Positions 5,762-13,375 of a stretch of DNA of 13,739 nucleotides are shown here, one piece after another. A program made the position numbers and the translations under genes. Numbering within the stretch: the first letter of the stretch is position 1; every line of letters starts with the position of its first letter. Origin of the DNA: 66-474 sp050738155 (GTDB taxonomy: Bacteria; Pseudomonadota; Gammaproteobacteria; Xanthomonadales; Rhodanobacteraceae); assembly GCA_050738155.1 (NCBI GenBank), contig JBOHYW010000096.1, positions 1 to 13,739 of the forward strand, read 5' to 3'. The notes under the pieces were generated by a model, which saw only the letters and a list, made by a program, of their open reading frames with translations, made no database searches and had not been told where the DNA came from.

Positions 5762-6991
5762 TTACACGTGGGCCTCGACACCGCCCGCGAATACACGTGC
5801 AGCCAATCCGCCGCCGATCCAGTAGCTGAGCTCGGCGGCATCCCGCGCGTTCCAGACCACCAGGTCGGCGCGTTGGCCGGCTTGCAACGTGCCGCGGTCA
5901 TCCAGGCCGAGCGCACGCGCGGCATTGACCGTTGCACCGCGCAGCGCCTCGTCCGGCGTCAACCGAAACAAGGTGCAAGCCATCGACATCGCCAACCGCA
6001 ACGAGCGCAGCGGCGAGGTGCCGGGGTTCAGATCGGTGGCGACTGCCATCAGCACGCCATGCTCGCGCATGGCTTCGATGGGCGGCAGGCGGGTTTCGCG
6101 CAGTGCATAAAAACTGCCGGGTAGCAATACCGCGACCGTGCCTGCTCGCGCCATCGCGGCGATGCCTGCTGCATCGGCGCATTCAAGGTGGTCGGCAGAG
6201 AGCCCGTCGAACGATGCGGTCAGCGCGGCCCCGCCGAGGTCGGACAACTGGTCGGCGTGCAGCTTGACGGGTAGCCCGAGTTCGCGCGCGCGTTCAAAGA
6301 ATCGGCGTATTTCGTCCGGTGTGAAGGCAATGCCTTCGCAGAACGCATCGACTGCATCGGCCAGTTTTCCTTCTGCCACGCGAGGCAGCCATTCGTCGCA
6401 CACAGTGTTGACGAAATCGGCCCTGCGGCTTGCATATTCCGGCGGCAACGCGTGCAAGCCGAGCAACGTCGTTCGCACCGTGATGCCGAGTTCCGCTCCG
6501 ACCCGCCGCGCGACGCGCAGCATTTTCGACTCGCTTTGGAGATCGAGCCCGTAGCCCGACTTGATTTCGATCGTGGTGACGCCGTCTTGCAGGAGCGCGC
6601 GTGCTCTTGATATGGATTGCGCGAACAATTCGTCTTCCGATGCCGCGCGCGTCGCACGTACCGTGGAAAGGATGCCGCCGCCGGCGCGCGCGATGGCCTC
6701 GTAGCTTTCGCCGTTGAGGCGCTTCTCGAATTCGTCGGCGCGATCGCCACCGAACACGAGATGCGTATGGCAGTCGACGAGGCCGGGCGTGACCAACGTG
6801 CCCTGGACGGATTCGACTCTGCTTGCCAAATCGTCTGGCGTGCCTGGCAGCGCGTCCATCGGGCCGGCGAAGGTGATCGTGTCACCGCGCCAGCCAAGTG
6901 CCGCGTGTTCGATCAAACCGTAGCCATTTTTGGCGGCAAGCGTCGCCAATGTGCAATCCAGCAACAGGCGATCCCAGCGGTCGTTGCTCAC
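5762..6991 (-). CDS. hutI: Imidazolonepropionase HutI
   Basis: This is a 409-residue cytosolic metal hydrolase that opens 4-imidazolone-5-propanoate to N-formimidoyl-L-glutamate, the third step of histidine degradation. Amidohydrolase-superfamily landmarks are present: the metal ligands H75 and H77 in TPGLVDCHTHLVFGGDR, the family-typical EIKSGYGLD (142-150), H245 in VKLHAD, H268 in SADHLE, and D320 in AVATDLNPGTSP. Length equals the family norm of about 400-410. The start is taken as GTG at 6989-6991 because a GGAG lies 11 bases upstream and family similarity begins there. The frame stays open upstream, but that part overlaps the leader and frame of hutF. It is divergent from hutF with a 112-base gap. 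hutU and hutH, needed for the earlier steps, are not in the window. Confidence 0.95.
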   Translation of the reverse strand: MSNDRWDRLLLDCTLATLAAKNGYGLIEHAALGWRGDTITFAGPMDALPGTPDDLASRVESVQGTLVTPGLVDCHTHLVFGGDRADEFEKRLNGESYEAIARAGGGILSTVRATRAASEDELFAQSISRARALLQDGVTTIEIKSGYGLDLQSESKMLRVARRVGAELGITVRTTLLGLHALPPEYASRRADFVNTVCDEWLPRVAEGKLADAVDAFCEGIAFTPDEIRRFFERARELGLPVKLHADQLSDLGGAALTASFDGLSADHLECADAAGIAAMARAGTVAVLLPGSFYALRETRLPPIEAMREHGVLMAVATDLNPGTSPLRSLRLAMSMACTLFRLTPDEALRGATVNAARALGLDDRGTLQAGQRADLVVWNARDAAELSYWIGGGLAARVFAGGVEAHV

Positions 6992-7103
6992 GATGATCGA
7001 TTCTCCGGGTTTCGATGGGCACTGCGACCGCGAACGGGTTGCCCACGTGTCACAATGGCGACATCTTAACAGTGCCGCCCTGGCCGACGGCGTGGGAGTC
7101 AAT
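6992..7103. promoter_or_regulatory. Divergent control region of hutI and hutF
   Basis: This 112-base gap must hold both promoters. On the plus strand TTGCCC is followed after 17 bases by CATCTT, a weak promoter candidate. A GGGAG at 7094-7098 is the likely ribosome binding site of hutF. I see no clear HutC-type operator. Confidence 0.45.
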
Positions 7104-8429
7104 GTGCCAACGGGTGGGTTGCGTGTCGAACATGCGTGGACACCGCAAGGCTGGCAGCGCGATGTGGCGGTCGGGCAGGGCACGGACACGCTGCGCGCGC
7201 GCTTCGCGTTGCCGGGCATGCCGAACCTGCATTCGCATGCGTTCCAGCGCGCGATGGCCGGGTTGGCCGAGCGGCGCGGGCCGGGAGATGATTCGTTCTG
7301 GACCTGGCGCGAGACGATGTATGCGTTTGCCTCGCGCATCGGTCCCGAGGAACTGCGCGCGGTGGCGGCACAGTTGTATGTGGAAATGTTGCGGGCGGGC
7401 TACACCCACGTCTGCGAATTCCACTATCTGCATAATGCTCCCGACGGCAAGCCGTATGCCGACCCCGCCGCGATGTCGAATGCGATCATCGAAGCCGCGC
7501 GCGAGACCGGCATCGGGTTGACCCTGCTGCCGGTGCTGTACATGACCGGAGGATTTGACGGGCGGCCATTGGGCGAACGCCAGCGTCGGTTCGGGCTGTC
7601 CGTCGCGGCGTATTTGCAGCTTGTCGAGTCGTTGCGCGCGCTGGAATCGTCGACGTTGCGCGTCGGCATCGCACTGCATTCGCTGCGCGCGGTGCCGGAA
7701 GCCTCGATGCGTGAAGTGCTTGGGTCATCCCTTGCGCAAGATCGTCCGATCCACATCCACATCGCCGAACAGATCGGCGAGGTGCAGGATTGCCTGAGCA
7801 TCCGCAACGCGCGGCCGGTGCAATGGTTATTCGATCATGCCGAGGTCGACGCGCGTTGGTGCCTGGTACACGCTACCCATCTGGACGATGCGGAGATGCA
7901 CGCAATCGCGAAATCGGGCGCGGTGGCCGGGCTGTGCCCGACCACCGAGGCCAACCTCGGGGACGGGTTGTTTCCACTCGGCAAATTTCTGGATGCGGGC
8001 GGCGTGCTCGGCATCGGGTCCGATTCGCATATTTCCGTTTCGCCGGTCGAGGAATTGCGCTGGCTGGAATATGGCCAGCGGCTGGTTGCGCGCCGCCGCA
8101 ATGTTGCTGCGCGCAACCAGGATGACAGTGTCGCGGAAAAACTGTGGGGTGCGGCGTTGCGCGGTGGGGCGCAGGCGTCAGGTATCGCATTACCCGATGC
8201 CGATGCCGGTGCGCGGGGCGACATGGTCGTGCTCGATGACGCTTCGCCGCTGCTGGTCGCACGCGACGAGCATAGCGTGCTCGACAGCTTCATCTTTGCC
8301 GGCAACGCACCGCTGGTCCGCGACGTCATGGCAGGCGGCGAATGGGTGGTGCGCGATTTCCGGCATCGCGATCAGGATCGGGTCGCGGAAAACTATCGCA
8401 AGGCAGTCGAGGCGCTGGTCATTTCGTGA
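7104..8429 (+). CDS. hutF: Formimidoylglutamate deiminase HutF
   Basis: This is a 441-residue amidohydrolase-superfamily enzyme that deaminates N-formimidoyl-L-glutamate to N-formyl-L-glutamate plus ammonia. Its presence means histidine is degraded by the five-step route ending with HutG-type formylglutamate hydrolysis. The hallmark LPGMPNLHSHAFQRAMAGLAE region gives metal ligands H43 and H45. HIHIAEQ (217-223), HATH (256-259) and GSDSH (305-309, with D307) supply the other active-site residues. The GTG at 7104 is preferred: GGGAG sits five bases before it and the family's N-terminal pattern (ERALLPDGW-like, here VEHAWTPQGW) follows shortly after. The frame is open further upstream into the hutI leader, but that part is not family-like. 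The 3' end overlaps the convergent lipoprotein gene by 11 bases. Confidence 0.94.
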   Translation: MPTGGLRVEHAWTPQGWQRDVAVGQGTDTLRARFALPGMPNLHSHAFQRAMAGLAERRGPGDDSFWTWRETMYAFASRIGPEELRAVAAQLYVEMLRAGYTHVCEFHYLHNAPDGKPYADPAAMSNAIIEAARETGIGLTLLPVLYMTGGFDGRPLGERQRRFGLSVAAYLQLVESLRALESSTLRVGIALHSLRAVPEASMREVLGSSLAQDRPIHIHIAEQIGEVQDCLSIRNARPVQWLFDHAEVDARWCLVHATHLDDAEMHAIAKSGAVAGLCPTTEANLGDGLFPLGKFLDAGGVLGIGSDSHISVSPVEELRWLEYGQRLVARRRNVAARNQDDSVAEKLWGAALRGGAQASGIALPDADAGARGDMVVLDDASPLLVARDEHSVLDSFIFAGNAPLVRDVMAGGEWVVRDFRHRDQDRVAENYRKAVEALVIS

Positions 8430-9123
8430 AGCGGAAGGTGTTTAGCACATCCTGCATCCGCGTGAACGCCTGCTTGCGCGTGAATGGTGGCGTGGCGGGC
8501 GGCGAGTAAACCTTGGGGTTGGTGCCGTACACCAGCAGGTCGATCGCGTAGCAGGTGCCGGCATGCACCACGCGATAGCTGTGCACGTCCAGATAGTGGC
8601 TCATGGCCGCGTCGCCCGCTTCGAAGCGCGTGAACGGGATGCCGTTGATCACGACTGCGCCGACACTGCCCGCGTGTACCGCTTGCGGCGGAGTGGTGCA
8701 CTGGGCGACTTCGGTTTGTGAGTCGCTGACGCCGATGCGTACTTCCGCATCGGTGATATGGTTGGAACCCGGCATGGTCAGCGCGACCACGGGCAGGCCG
8801 CGCGAGTCGGGTACTGCATAGGTTTTCCAGGTGCCGGTTTGCAGGTAGCTGTGGCGGAAATCGCGCTGGACCTGCGAGTCGGCCGGGTAGGCGATCGTGA
8901 AGCCCCAACGTTTACTGGCAAACTGCGGCGAATGGGGGATGCCTGTCATGGCGGGTGCGCTGGAGGCGCTGGCGCCAGCCGGTGGACGTGCGCCGCTGGC
9001 CGGCGGCGTGGCAGGGGTCTCGTGCTTGCCGGAACACGCGGCCAACGCCGTCAGCGCGGCGCAAAGTGCCAAGGTCCGAACGCCGGTTCGAACAGGTTGT
9101 TGAAAAAGTGCTCTCCTGCGCAT
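8419..9123 (-). CDS. Predicted lipoprotein of unknown function
   Basis: This is a 234-residue protein with a lipoprotein signal: positively charged n-region (MRRRALFQQPVRTGVR), hydrophobic core (LALCAALTALA) and lipobox LAAC with the lipidated C30. A Pro/Ala/Ser-rich linker (about 33-60) leads into a globular domain beginning near SKRWGFTIAYPAD and ending QDVLNTFRFTK. This layout (an N-terminal W-G-F-xxx-YP segment and a C-terminal helix-strand) is seen in many periplasmic lipoproteins, but I cannot name the family. Two cysteines in the domain could form a disulfide. The ATG at 9121-9123 lies inside hairpin repeat copy B. It is preferred because the only later in-frame candidate, TTG near residue 18, would remove the charged n-region. 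No good Shine-Dalgarno is seen. The 3' end overlaps hutF by 11 bases. Confidence 0.7.
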   Translation of the reverse strand: MRRRALFQQPVRTGVRTLALCAALTALAACSGKHETPATPPASGARPPAGASASSAPAMTGIPHSPQFASKRWGFTIAYPADSQVQRDFRHSYLQTGTWKTYAVPDSRGLPVVALTMPGSNHITDAEVRIGVSDSQTEVAQCTTPPQAVHAGSVGAVVINGIPFTRFEAGDAAMSHYLDVHSYRVVHAGTCYAIDLLVYGTNPKVYSPPATPPFTRKQAFTRMQDVLNTFRFTK

Positions 9124-9218
9124 TTTCAACACGCCGAGTCCGGCACATGTCCGTACTCGGCTTCGTGGCGGGCCATCCATGGCCCGCGCTGGCAGGGTAT
9201 TTTTCATCACACTGCCAA
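9092..9218. repeat. Composite hairpin repeat, copy B (short form)
   Basis: This is the second copy of the repeat at 1779-1935, in the same orientation. Hairpins are tgttgaaaa (9098-9106) with ttttcaaca (9123-9131), a perfect 9 bp stem; gccgagt (9133-9139) with actcggc (9155-9161), identical to copy A including its loop; a gggcca/tggccc stem (about 9170-9186); and tggcagggt with acactgcca (about 9190-9217, one mismatch). The extra hairpin found in copy A at 1853-1881 is absent. The last stem differs in sequence between copies (caacagggtg versus tggcagggt) yet still pairs, suggesting structure is kept rather than sequence. It overlaps the start of the lipoprotein gene read on the minus strand. 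Confidence 0.75.
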
Positions 9219-9265
9219 ACCGGCGCTCGTCATGTTGCGTGGACCTCAAGATCGCCGGCACCCGC

Positions 9266-9808
9266 TCACCGGGTGCTCGAAGCTGGTGCGGGGGCGGTGC
9301 CTGAGCGACGCATGTGTTTGCTTTTCCATTGCTGCAGCCGAGCCTTGTGTTCGGTGCGAAGTTTGGCCAGTTCGGTGCGTTGCTTGGCGGTCAGTGTGCC
9401 GTACACCTTGGTACGCAACGCGGCTTCGTGGGTGACCCGTTCGCGTGCGGCGCTCGCTTCGGCGGTGGCCAGTTCGTTGGCGGCGGTCTGGTAATCGGAA
9501 CTGCCGGGCGTGGCCGCTGCGAAGGCTTCGCGTTTCTCGCGCAGCGCCTGCATTCCGGGACGTGCCTGTTCGAAACTCTGGTGCATCATCTGGCGGATGT
9601 TGTCGCGTTGCGTATCGGTGAGGTCGAGTTTGTCCAGTACGCCCATGCCGCGACGATGATGCATGCCATGCCATTTGCCATGTTGCATCGGGACGGCGGA
9701 AGCTGGTGGCGTCGTGGTGTCCGTTTGGGCACCAGTCGCGGCGAATGCCAGCGACGAAAAAGCGATCGCCGCGGCCAGGGAGATCGAAACAGGCAGGGAC
9801 TTGCTCAT
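9266..9808 (-). CDS. Spy/CpxP-like periplasmic protein with LTxxQ motifs
   Basis: This is a 180-residue protein with a classic signal peptide (SLPVSISLAAAIAFSSLAFA) and likely cleavage after AFA at residue 23. The mature part is mostly helical and charged, with two LTxxQ motifs: LTDTQ (63-67) and LTAKQ (139-143), the pattern that defines the Spy/CpxP family. Members act in the periplasm as ATP-independent chaperones or as sensors of envelope or metal stress. A His/Met-rich stretch before the first motif (MQHGKWHGMHHRRGM, about 41-55) could bind metal ions. The ATG at 9806-9808 has AGAGGAA six bases upstream; a GTG just before it is less well spaced. It lies downstream of the lysR gene on the same strand, 124 bases away. 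Confidence 0.82.
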   Translation of the reverse strand: MSKSLPVSISLAAAIAFSSLAFAATGAQTDTTTPPASAVPMQHGKWHGMHHRRGMGVLDKLDLTDTQRDNIRQMMHQSFEQARPGMQALREKREAFAAATPGSSDYQTAANELATAEASAARERVTHEAALRTKVYGTLTAKQRTELAKLRTEHKARLQQWKSKHMRRSGTAPAPASSTR

Positions 9809-9932
9809 CACGCGTTCCTCTTGGGGGTGGACGAGATGAGAACGAACTTACCCGGTACATCGTTGACAGAAGCTAAAGACGCGTGGGCTGCGCGATCAGG
9901 TACAGGTACCGCTCAGGTTGGGTCGTTGTGGG

Positions 9933-10853
9933 TCATGCGCCACCGTCGGCATCGCCGTTCAGGTGTTCGCGCAGGAAATCGATGAACACGCGCAATTTCG
10001 GCGGCATCTGGTAGCGGCATGGGTAGTACAGGTACAAGCCATCGTAGGGTGGCAGCCAGCGATCCAGCACGCTTTCCAGCCGTCCCGCGTTCAATGCGTG
10101 CCGGACGGCTGGCGCGATCAGGTGGGTGAGGGCGATTCCGTCGCAGGCCGCGGCGACCGCCAGTGTGTTGTCGTTGACGATGAGGCTGCCGTCCACATTG
10201 ATTTCGAACCAGCGCCCGCATTGCGAGCCGGACGGGTGCGCGAATTCCCAGTGATAGATCCTGCCGCTGGCGAAGCGGAAGCGTACGCAGTCGTGCTGCG
10301 CGAGTTCACGCGGGTGTTTTGGCTTGCCGTGCCGCCTGAAATATTCAGGTGAGCCGACCACCACCGAACGCATCGGGCCGCCAAGCGGAATTGCGATCAT
10401 GTCTTTTTCAAGCCGCTCCCCCAGCCGGATGCCCGCGTCATAGCCCTGCGCGACCAGGTCGACCAGCGCGGGGCTGACGTTGATGTCCAGCGTGATTTCC
10501 GGGTACGCCGCCAGGAATGCCGGCACCAGTGGTGCCAGGATCGACCCCGTCGCCGTGGTGACACGCAGCGTGCCGGCTGGACGTTCGCCGTGCTGGCGCG
10601 CGGTTTCCACCGCATCGTCGATCACGCCCAGCGCCGGCGAGATACGCGCCAGGAATTCGCGACCCGCTTCGGTCAGGCCGACGTGGCGGGTGGTGCGCTG
10701 GAGCACGCGCACGCCCAGTTGGCGTTCGAACTGCGCCAGTGTCTGGCTCAGGGCCGAGGCGGTGACGCCGACATCCATCGCCGCGCGGGTGAAGCTGCCG
10801 TGGCGGGCAATCAGCACGAAGGCGCGCAACGCCGGGCTGTGATCGTGAGGCAT
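9933..10853 (-). CDS. LysR-family transcriptional regulator
   Basis: This is a 306-residue regulator of normal LysR length. The N-terminal winged helix-turn-helix is at about residues 6-64, with the recognition region AAMDVGVTASALSQTLAQFE and the family-typical LGVRVLQRTTR..GLTEAG. A linker helix is followed by the co-inducer-binding domain (about 90-295), which begins GTLRVTTATGSILAPLVPAF. It belongs to the branch often found beside oxidoreductase genes. It is divergent from the aldo/keto reductase at 10958, with a 104-base shared region containing an inverted repeat, so it probably controls that gene and itself. The inducer is unknown. The ATG at 10853 is the natural start. Confidence 0.92.
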   Translation of the reverse strand: MPHDHSPALRAFVLIARHGSFTRAAMDVGVTASALSQTLAQFERQLGVRVLQRTTRHVGLTEAGREFLARISPALGVIDDAVETARQHGERPAGTLRVTTATGSILAPLVPAFLAAYPEITLDINVSPALVDLVAQGYDAGIRLGERLEKDMIAIPLGGPMRSVVVGSPEYFRRHGKPKHPRELAQHDCVRFRFASGRIYHWEFAHPSGSQCGRWFEINVDGSLIVNDNTLAVAAACDGIALTHLIAPAVRHALNAGRLESVLDRWLPPYDGLYLYYPCRYQMPPKLRVFIDFLREHLNGDADGGA

Positions 10854-10859
10854 TGTTTA

Positions 10860-10885
10860 GCTCTGCTTGAAAGACCATACAGAGC
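10860..10885. promoter_or_regulatory. Inverted repeat, candidate LysR binding site
   Basis: Perfect arms gctctg (10860-10865) and cagagc (10880-10885) are 14 bases apart in the divergent lysR/reductase region. A TTGAAA (10868-10873) between the arms could be the -35 of the reductase promoter, with a poor -10 (GGATTT) 17 bases later. The spacing is somewhat longer than the classic T-N11-A core, so the match to a LysR site is tentative. Confidence 0.45.
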
Positions 10886-10957
10886 ATCGGGATTTTTCGC
10901 GGGGAACGCAAGGCGCAAACTGCACGCCGTTCCAACCCCCGACACAAGGAATACGAC

Positions 10958-12100
10958 ATGTCGCTCGACCACTATTACACCCTCGGCCGTTCCGGCCTGC
11001 GCATCAGCCGGCTCGCGCTCGGCACCATGACCTTCGGCGACAATTGGGGCTGGGGTGCGAATGAAGACGTATCGCGCGGCATGTTCGACCGTTACCTGGA
11101 AGCCGGCGGCAACTTCATCGATACCGCGGACGGTTACACCGGTGGCCACAGCGAGGAACTGGTCGGCAAGTTCGTTGCCGATGCGGGCGTTCGCGACCGG
11201 GTAGTGATTGCCGCCAAGTACAGCTACAACAACGAGCCGGGCAATCCCAATGCCGGCGGCAACGGCCGCAAAGCCATGTTGCGGGCGGTGGAAGCCTCGT
11301 TGCGCCGACTCGGTACCGATTACATCGATCTCTACCTGTTGCATACCTGGGACCGTGTCACGCCGGTCGAGGAAGTGCTGGACACGTTCGAGGATCTCGC
11401 GCGCGCGGGCAAGATTCGTCATGCGGGCCTGTCCGATGTGCCGGCGTGGTACGCCGCGCGCATGCAAACCCTGGCGCAGGCGCGGCACGCGCATGCGCTG
11501 GTCAACCTGCAACTGCAGTATTCGCTGGTCGAGCGCAACATCGAACGTGAATACATCGATTTGGCAGAGGAACTGGGTTTCGGCATCACCGCGTGGAGTC
11601 CGTTGGGCATGGGCTTGTTGTCCGGCAAGTACCGTCCGTCCGCCGACAACGCCGACAGTCACGACGACGGCCGCCTGCAAACCATGAAGTCCAGTGGCCT
11701 GCCGGCGTTGCAGGACAAGTTCACGCCGCGCAACTGGCACATCATCGCCACGCTCGAACGCGTCGCCCTGGAAGCCGGTTTGAGCATGGCGCAGGCCGCC
11801 ATACAGTGGGCGGCGCGGCGCCCGGGGATCGGTGCGGTCATTCTCGGCGCGCGTACCCTCGAGCAGTTCGAGGACAACCTCACGGCATTGGACACCGCAC
11901 TTCCGGTCGACGCAGTGCGTACGCTGGACGAGGCCTCGGCGCTACCCTTGCAGTTTCCGTACAGCTTCTTTGCGCAGGAACAGCAAAGCGGCCTGCACGG
12001 TGGCGTGGCGGTCGGCGACAAGCCCGATGGTTATCGAGCGCCGGTGCGCATCGCGGCTACGGGCGGCGGCCTCGCCGACCGATTGGCAAAACCGCGTTGA
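10958..12100 (+). CDS. Aldo/keto reductase, first of two
   Basis: This is a 380-residue NADPH-type oxidoreductase of the TIM-barrel aldo/keto reductase superfamily. The catalytic tetrad is visible as D55 and Y60 (FIDTADGY), K87 (VIAAKYSY) and H129 (YLLHTWD). Cofactor-binding and late barrel motifs follow (AWSPLGMGLLSGKY, then GAVILGARTLEQFEDNL). It is longer than the usual 320-350 residues because of a C-terminal extension of about 40 residues (from FPYSFFAQEQQ) that is Gly- and Arg-rich at the end. A good Shine-Dalgarno AAGGAA lies seven bases before the ATG. It is probably controlled by the divergent LysR regulator. The natural substrate cannot be read from the sequence; reactive aldehydes or ketones are typical for the family. 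Confidence 0.92.
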   Translation: MSLDHYYTLGRSGLRISRLALGTMTFGDNWGWGANEDVSRGMFDRYLEAGGNFIDTADGYTGGHSEELVGKFVADAGVRDRVVIAAKYSYNNEPGNPNAGGNGRKAMLRAVEASLRRLGTDYIDLYLLHTWDRVTPVEEVLDTFEDLARAGKIRHAGLSDVPAWYAARMQTLAQARHAHALVNLQLQYSLVERNIEREYIDLAEELGFGITAWSPLGMGLLSGKYRPSADNADSHDDGRLQTMKSSGLPALQDKFTPRNWHIIATLERVALEAGLSMAQAAIQWAARRPGIGAVILGARTLEQFEDNLTALDTALPVDAVRTLDEASALPLQFPYSFFAQEQQSGLHGGVAVGDKPDGYRAPVRIAATGGGLADRLAKPR

Positions 12101-12124
12101 CACCCCGGACAATGATCACCGACG

Positions 12125-12155
12125 GCGCGCCATCGCGCGCTGTCATGTTTTGACA
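12125..12155. other. Two adjacent hairpins between the reductase genes
   Basis: gcgcgc-catc-gcgcgc (12125-12140) is followed immediately by tgtca-tgttt-tgaca (12141-12155), six bases before the Shine-Dalgarno of the second reductase. They may tune expression between the two genes. Neither has a T-run, so they are not intrinsic terminators. Confidence 0.35.
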
Positions 12156-12172
12156 AACCAAGGAGACCCATC

Positions 12173-13162
12173 ATGCAAACCCGCACACTCGGCCCCAAGG
12201 GCCCGCAAGTTTCCGCGCTCGGCCTCGGCTGCATGGGCATGAGCGAGTTCTACGGTGCCCATGACGACGCCGAATCGATCAAGCTGATCCATCACGCGCT
12301 CGACAGTGGCCTCGATTTCCTCGACACCGCCGACATCTACGGCCCGCATACCAACGAGGTATTGGTCGGCAAGGCGATCAAGGGGCGTCGCAACGCGGTG
12401 TTCCTTGCCACCAAGTTCGGCATCATGCGCGATCCGCACGATCCTGCGAAGCGCGGGGTCAACGGCAGGCCCGAATACGTGAAAACAGCTTGCGATGCCA
12501 GCCTGAAGCGGCTCGGCGAGGACCATATCGATCTTTACTACCAGCACCGCATCGACCGTGACACACCGATCGAGGACACCATGGGCGCGCTCGCCGACCT
12601 GGTGCAGGCGGGCAAGATCCTGTACGTCGGGTTGTCGGAACCGTCGGCCGCCACGCTCGAGCGCGCGCACGCGGTGCATACGGTCACCGCGGTGCAGAGC
12701 GAATATTCCTTGTGGACGCGCGATCCGGAAGATGGCGTGCTGCAGGCGTGTGAAAAGCTCGGTATCGGCTTCGTGCCGTATTCACCATTGGGGCGCGGTT
12801 TTCTGACCGGCGCCATCAAGAACCAGGATGATTTCGCCGAGGACGATTATCGTCGCCACAGCCCACGTTTCGAAGGCGAGAACTTCGCCCGCAATCTCGA
12901 GCTGGTCGACAAGGTGCGCGAGCTCGCGGCAGCGAAGGGCTGCACGCCTGCGCAACTGGCATTGGCGTGGGTGTTGGCGCAAGGCAAACACGTCGTGCCG
13001 ATCCCGGGAACCAAACGCGTGAAGTATTTCGACGAGAATCTGGGTGCGCTGGACGTGTCGCTGGACGCCGCTGACCTTGCCGTGATCGACAAGGTGTTTC
13101 CACGCGACGTTGCGGCGGGTTCGCGCTATCAGGCATCAATGATGGGGCTGCTGCGCGGTTAG
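12173..13162 (+). CDS. Aldo/keto reductase, second of two
   Basis: This is a 329-residue aldo/keto reductase of standard length, with tetrad D51 and Y56 (FLDTADIYG), K81 (LATKFG) and H125 (DLYYQHRID). The N-terminus RTLGPKGPQVSALGLGCMGM and the late PIPGTKRVKYFDENL segment are typical of the AKR13-like group common in soil bacteria. A strong Shine-Dalgarno AGGAGA (12161-12166) precedes the ATG by six bases. It lies 72 bases after the first reductase on the same strand, so the two may be cotranscribed and share LysR control. The two reductases differ clearly in length and in the region after the second barrel strand, so they are not a recent tandem duplication. The physiological substrate is unknown. 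Confidence 0.93.
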   Translation: MQTRTLGPKGPQVSALGLGCMGMSEFYGAHDDAESIKLIHHALDSGLDFLDTADIYGPHTNEVLVGKAIKGRRNAVFLATKFGIMRDPHDPAKRGVNGRPEYVKTACDASLKRLGEDHIDLYYQHRIDRDTPIEDTMGALADLVQAGKILYVGLSEPSAATLERAHAVHTVTAVQSEYSLWTRDPEDGVLQACEKLGIGFVPYSPLGRGFLTGAIKNQDDFAEDDYRRHSPRFEGENFARNLELVDKVRELAAAKGCTPAQLALAWVLAQGKHVVPIPGTKRVKYFDENLGALDVSLDAADLAVIDKVFPRDVAAGSRYQASMMGLLRG

Positions 13163-13185
13163 ATTGTCGCGCCAGATGCTGCAAA

Positions 13186-13205
13186 GGTGGCCCGGAAGGG
13201 CCGCC
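13186..13205. terminator. Stem-loop after the second reductase, weak terminator candidate
   Basis: Arms ggtggccc (13186-13193) and gggccgcc (13198-13205) enclose ggaa, pairing fully if one G-U pair is allowed. It lies 24 bases after the stop codon. No T-run follows, so termination here would be inefficient or Rho-assisted. Confidence 0.35.
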
Positions 13206-13314
13206 CGCCGCCCGTCAACGGCCGGCTGACTATGACCATCGGGACACGACTTTGCTGTTTGCATGCGGCATAGTCCGTGCGCGTGCGACATCTCGCAGGG
13301 GGTGTTCGGAAAGT

Positions 13315-13328
13315 AATCGGTACCGATT
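13315..13328. promoter_or_regulatory. Perfect 14 bp palindrome upstream of the efflux adaptor gene
   Basis: The sequence aatcggtaccgatt is fully self-complementary and begins 61 bases before the predicted ATG. Its position and symmetry fit an operator for a dimeric repressor, such as the TetR-type regulators that often control efflux pumps. No such regulator gene is visible in the window. Confidence 0.45.
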
Positions 13329-13375
13329 CCATTGCGGGCGCGCGTTTTCATGGGGAGTGCCGGCCGGGGAGGATG

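Noticed and set aside
5453..6124. Plus-strand frame of 223 codons covering the THX gene and the end of hutI
   Set aside because: It runs through the THX gene in another frame, through a strong terminator and antisense to the conserved hutI end.
6930..7103. Longer N-terminus for hutF, starting at 6930
   Set aside because: It would overlap hutI and its start region, lacks family similarity, and the GTG at 7104 has a well-placed GGGAG.
9124..9261. Longer N-terminus for the lipoprotein, starting at 9261
   Set aside because: The extra 46 residues are translated repeat sequence and would bury the lipoprotein signal inside the protein.
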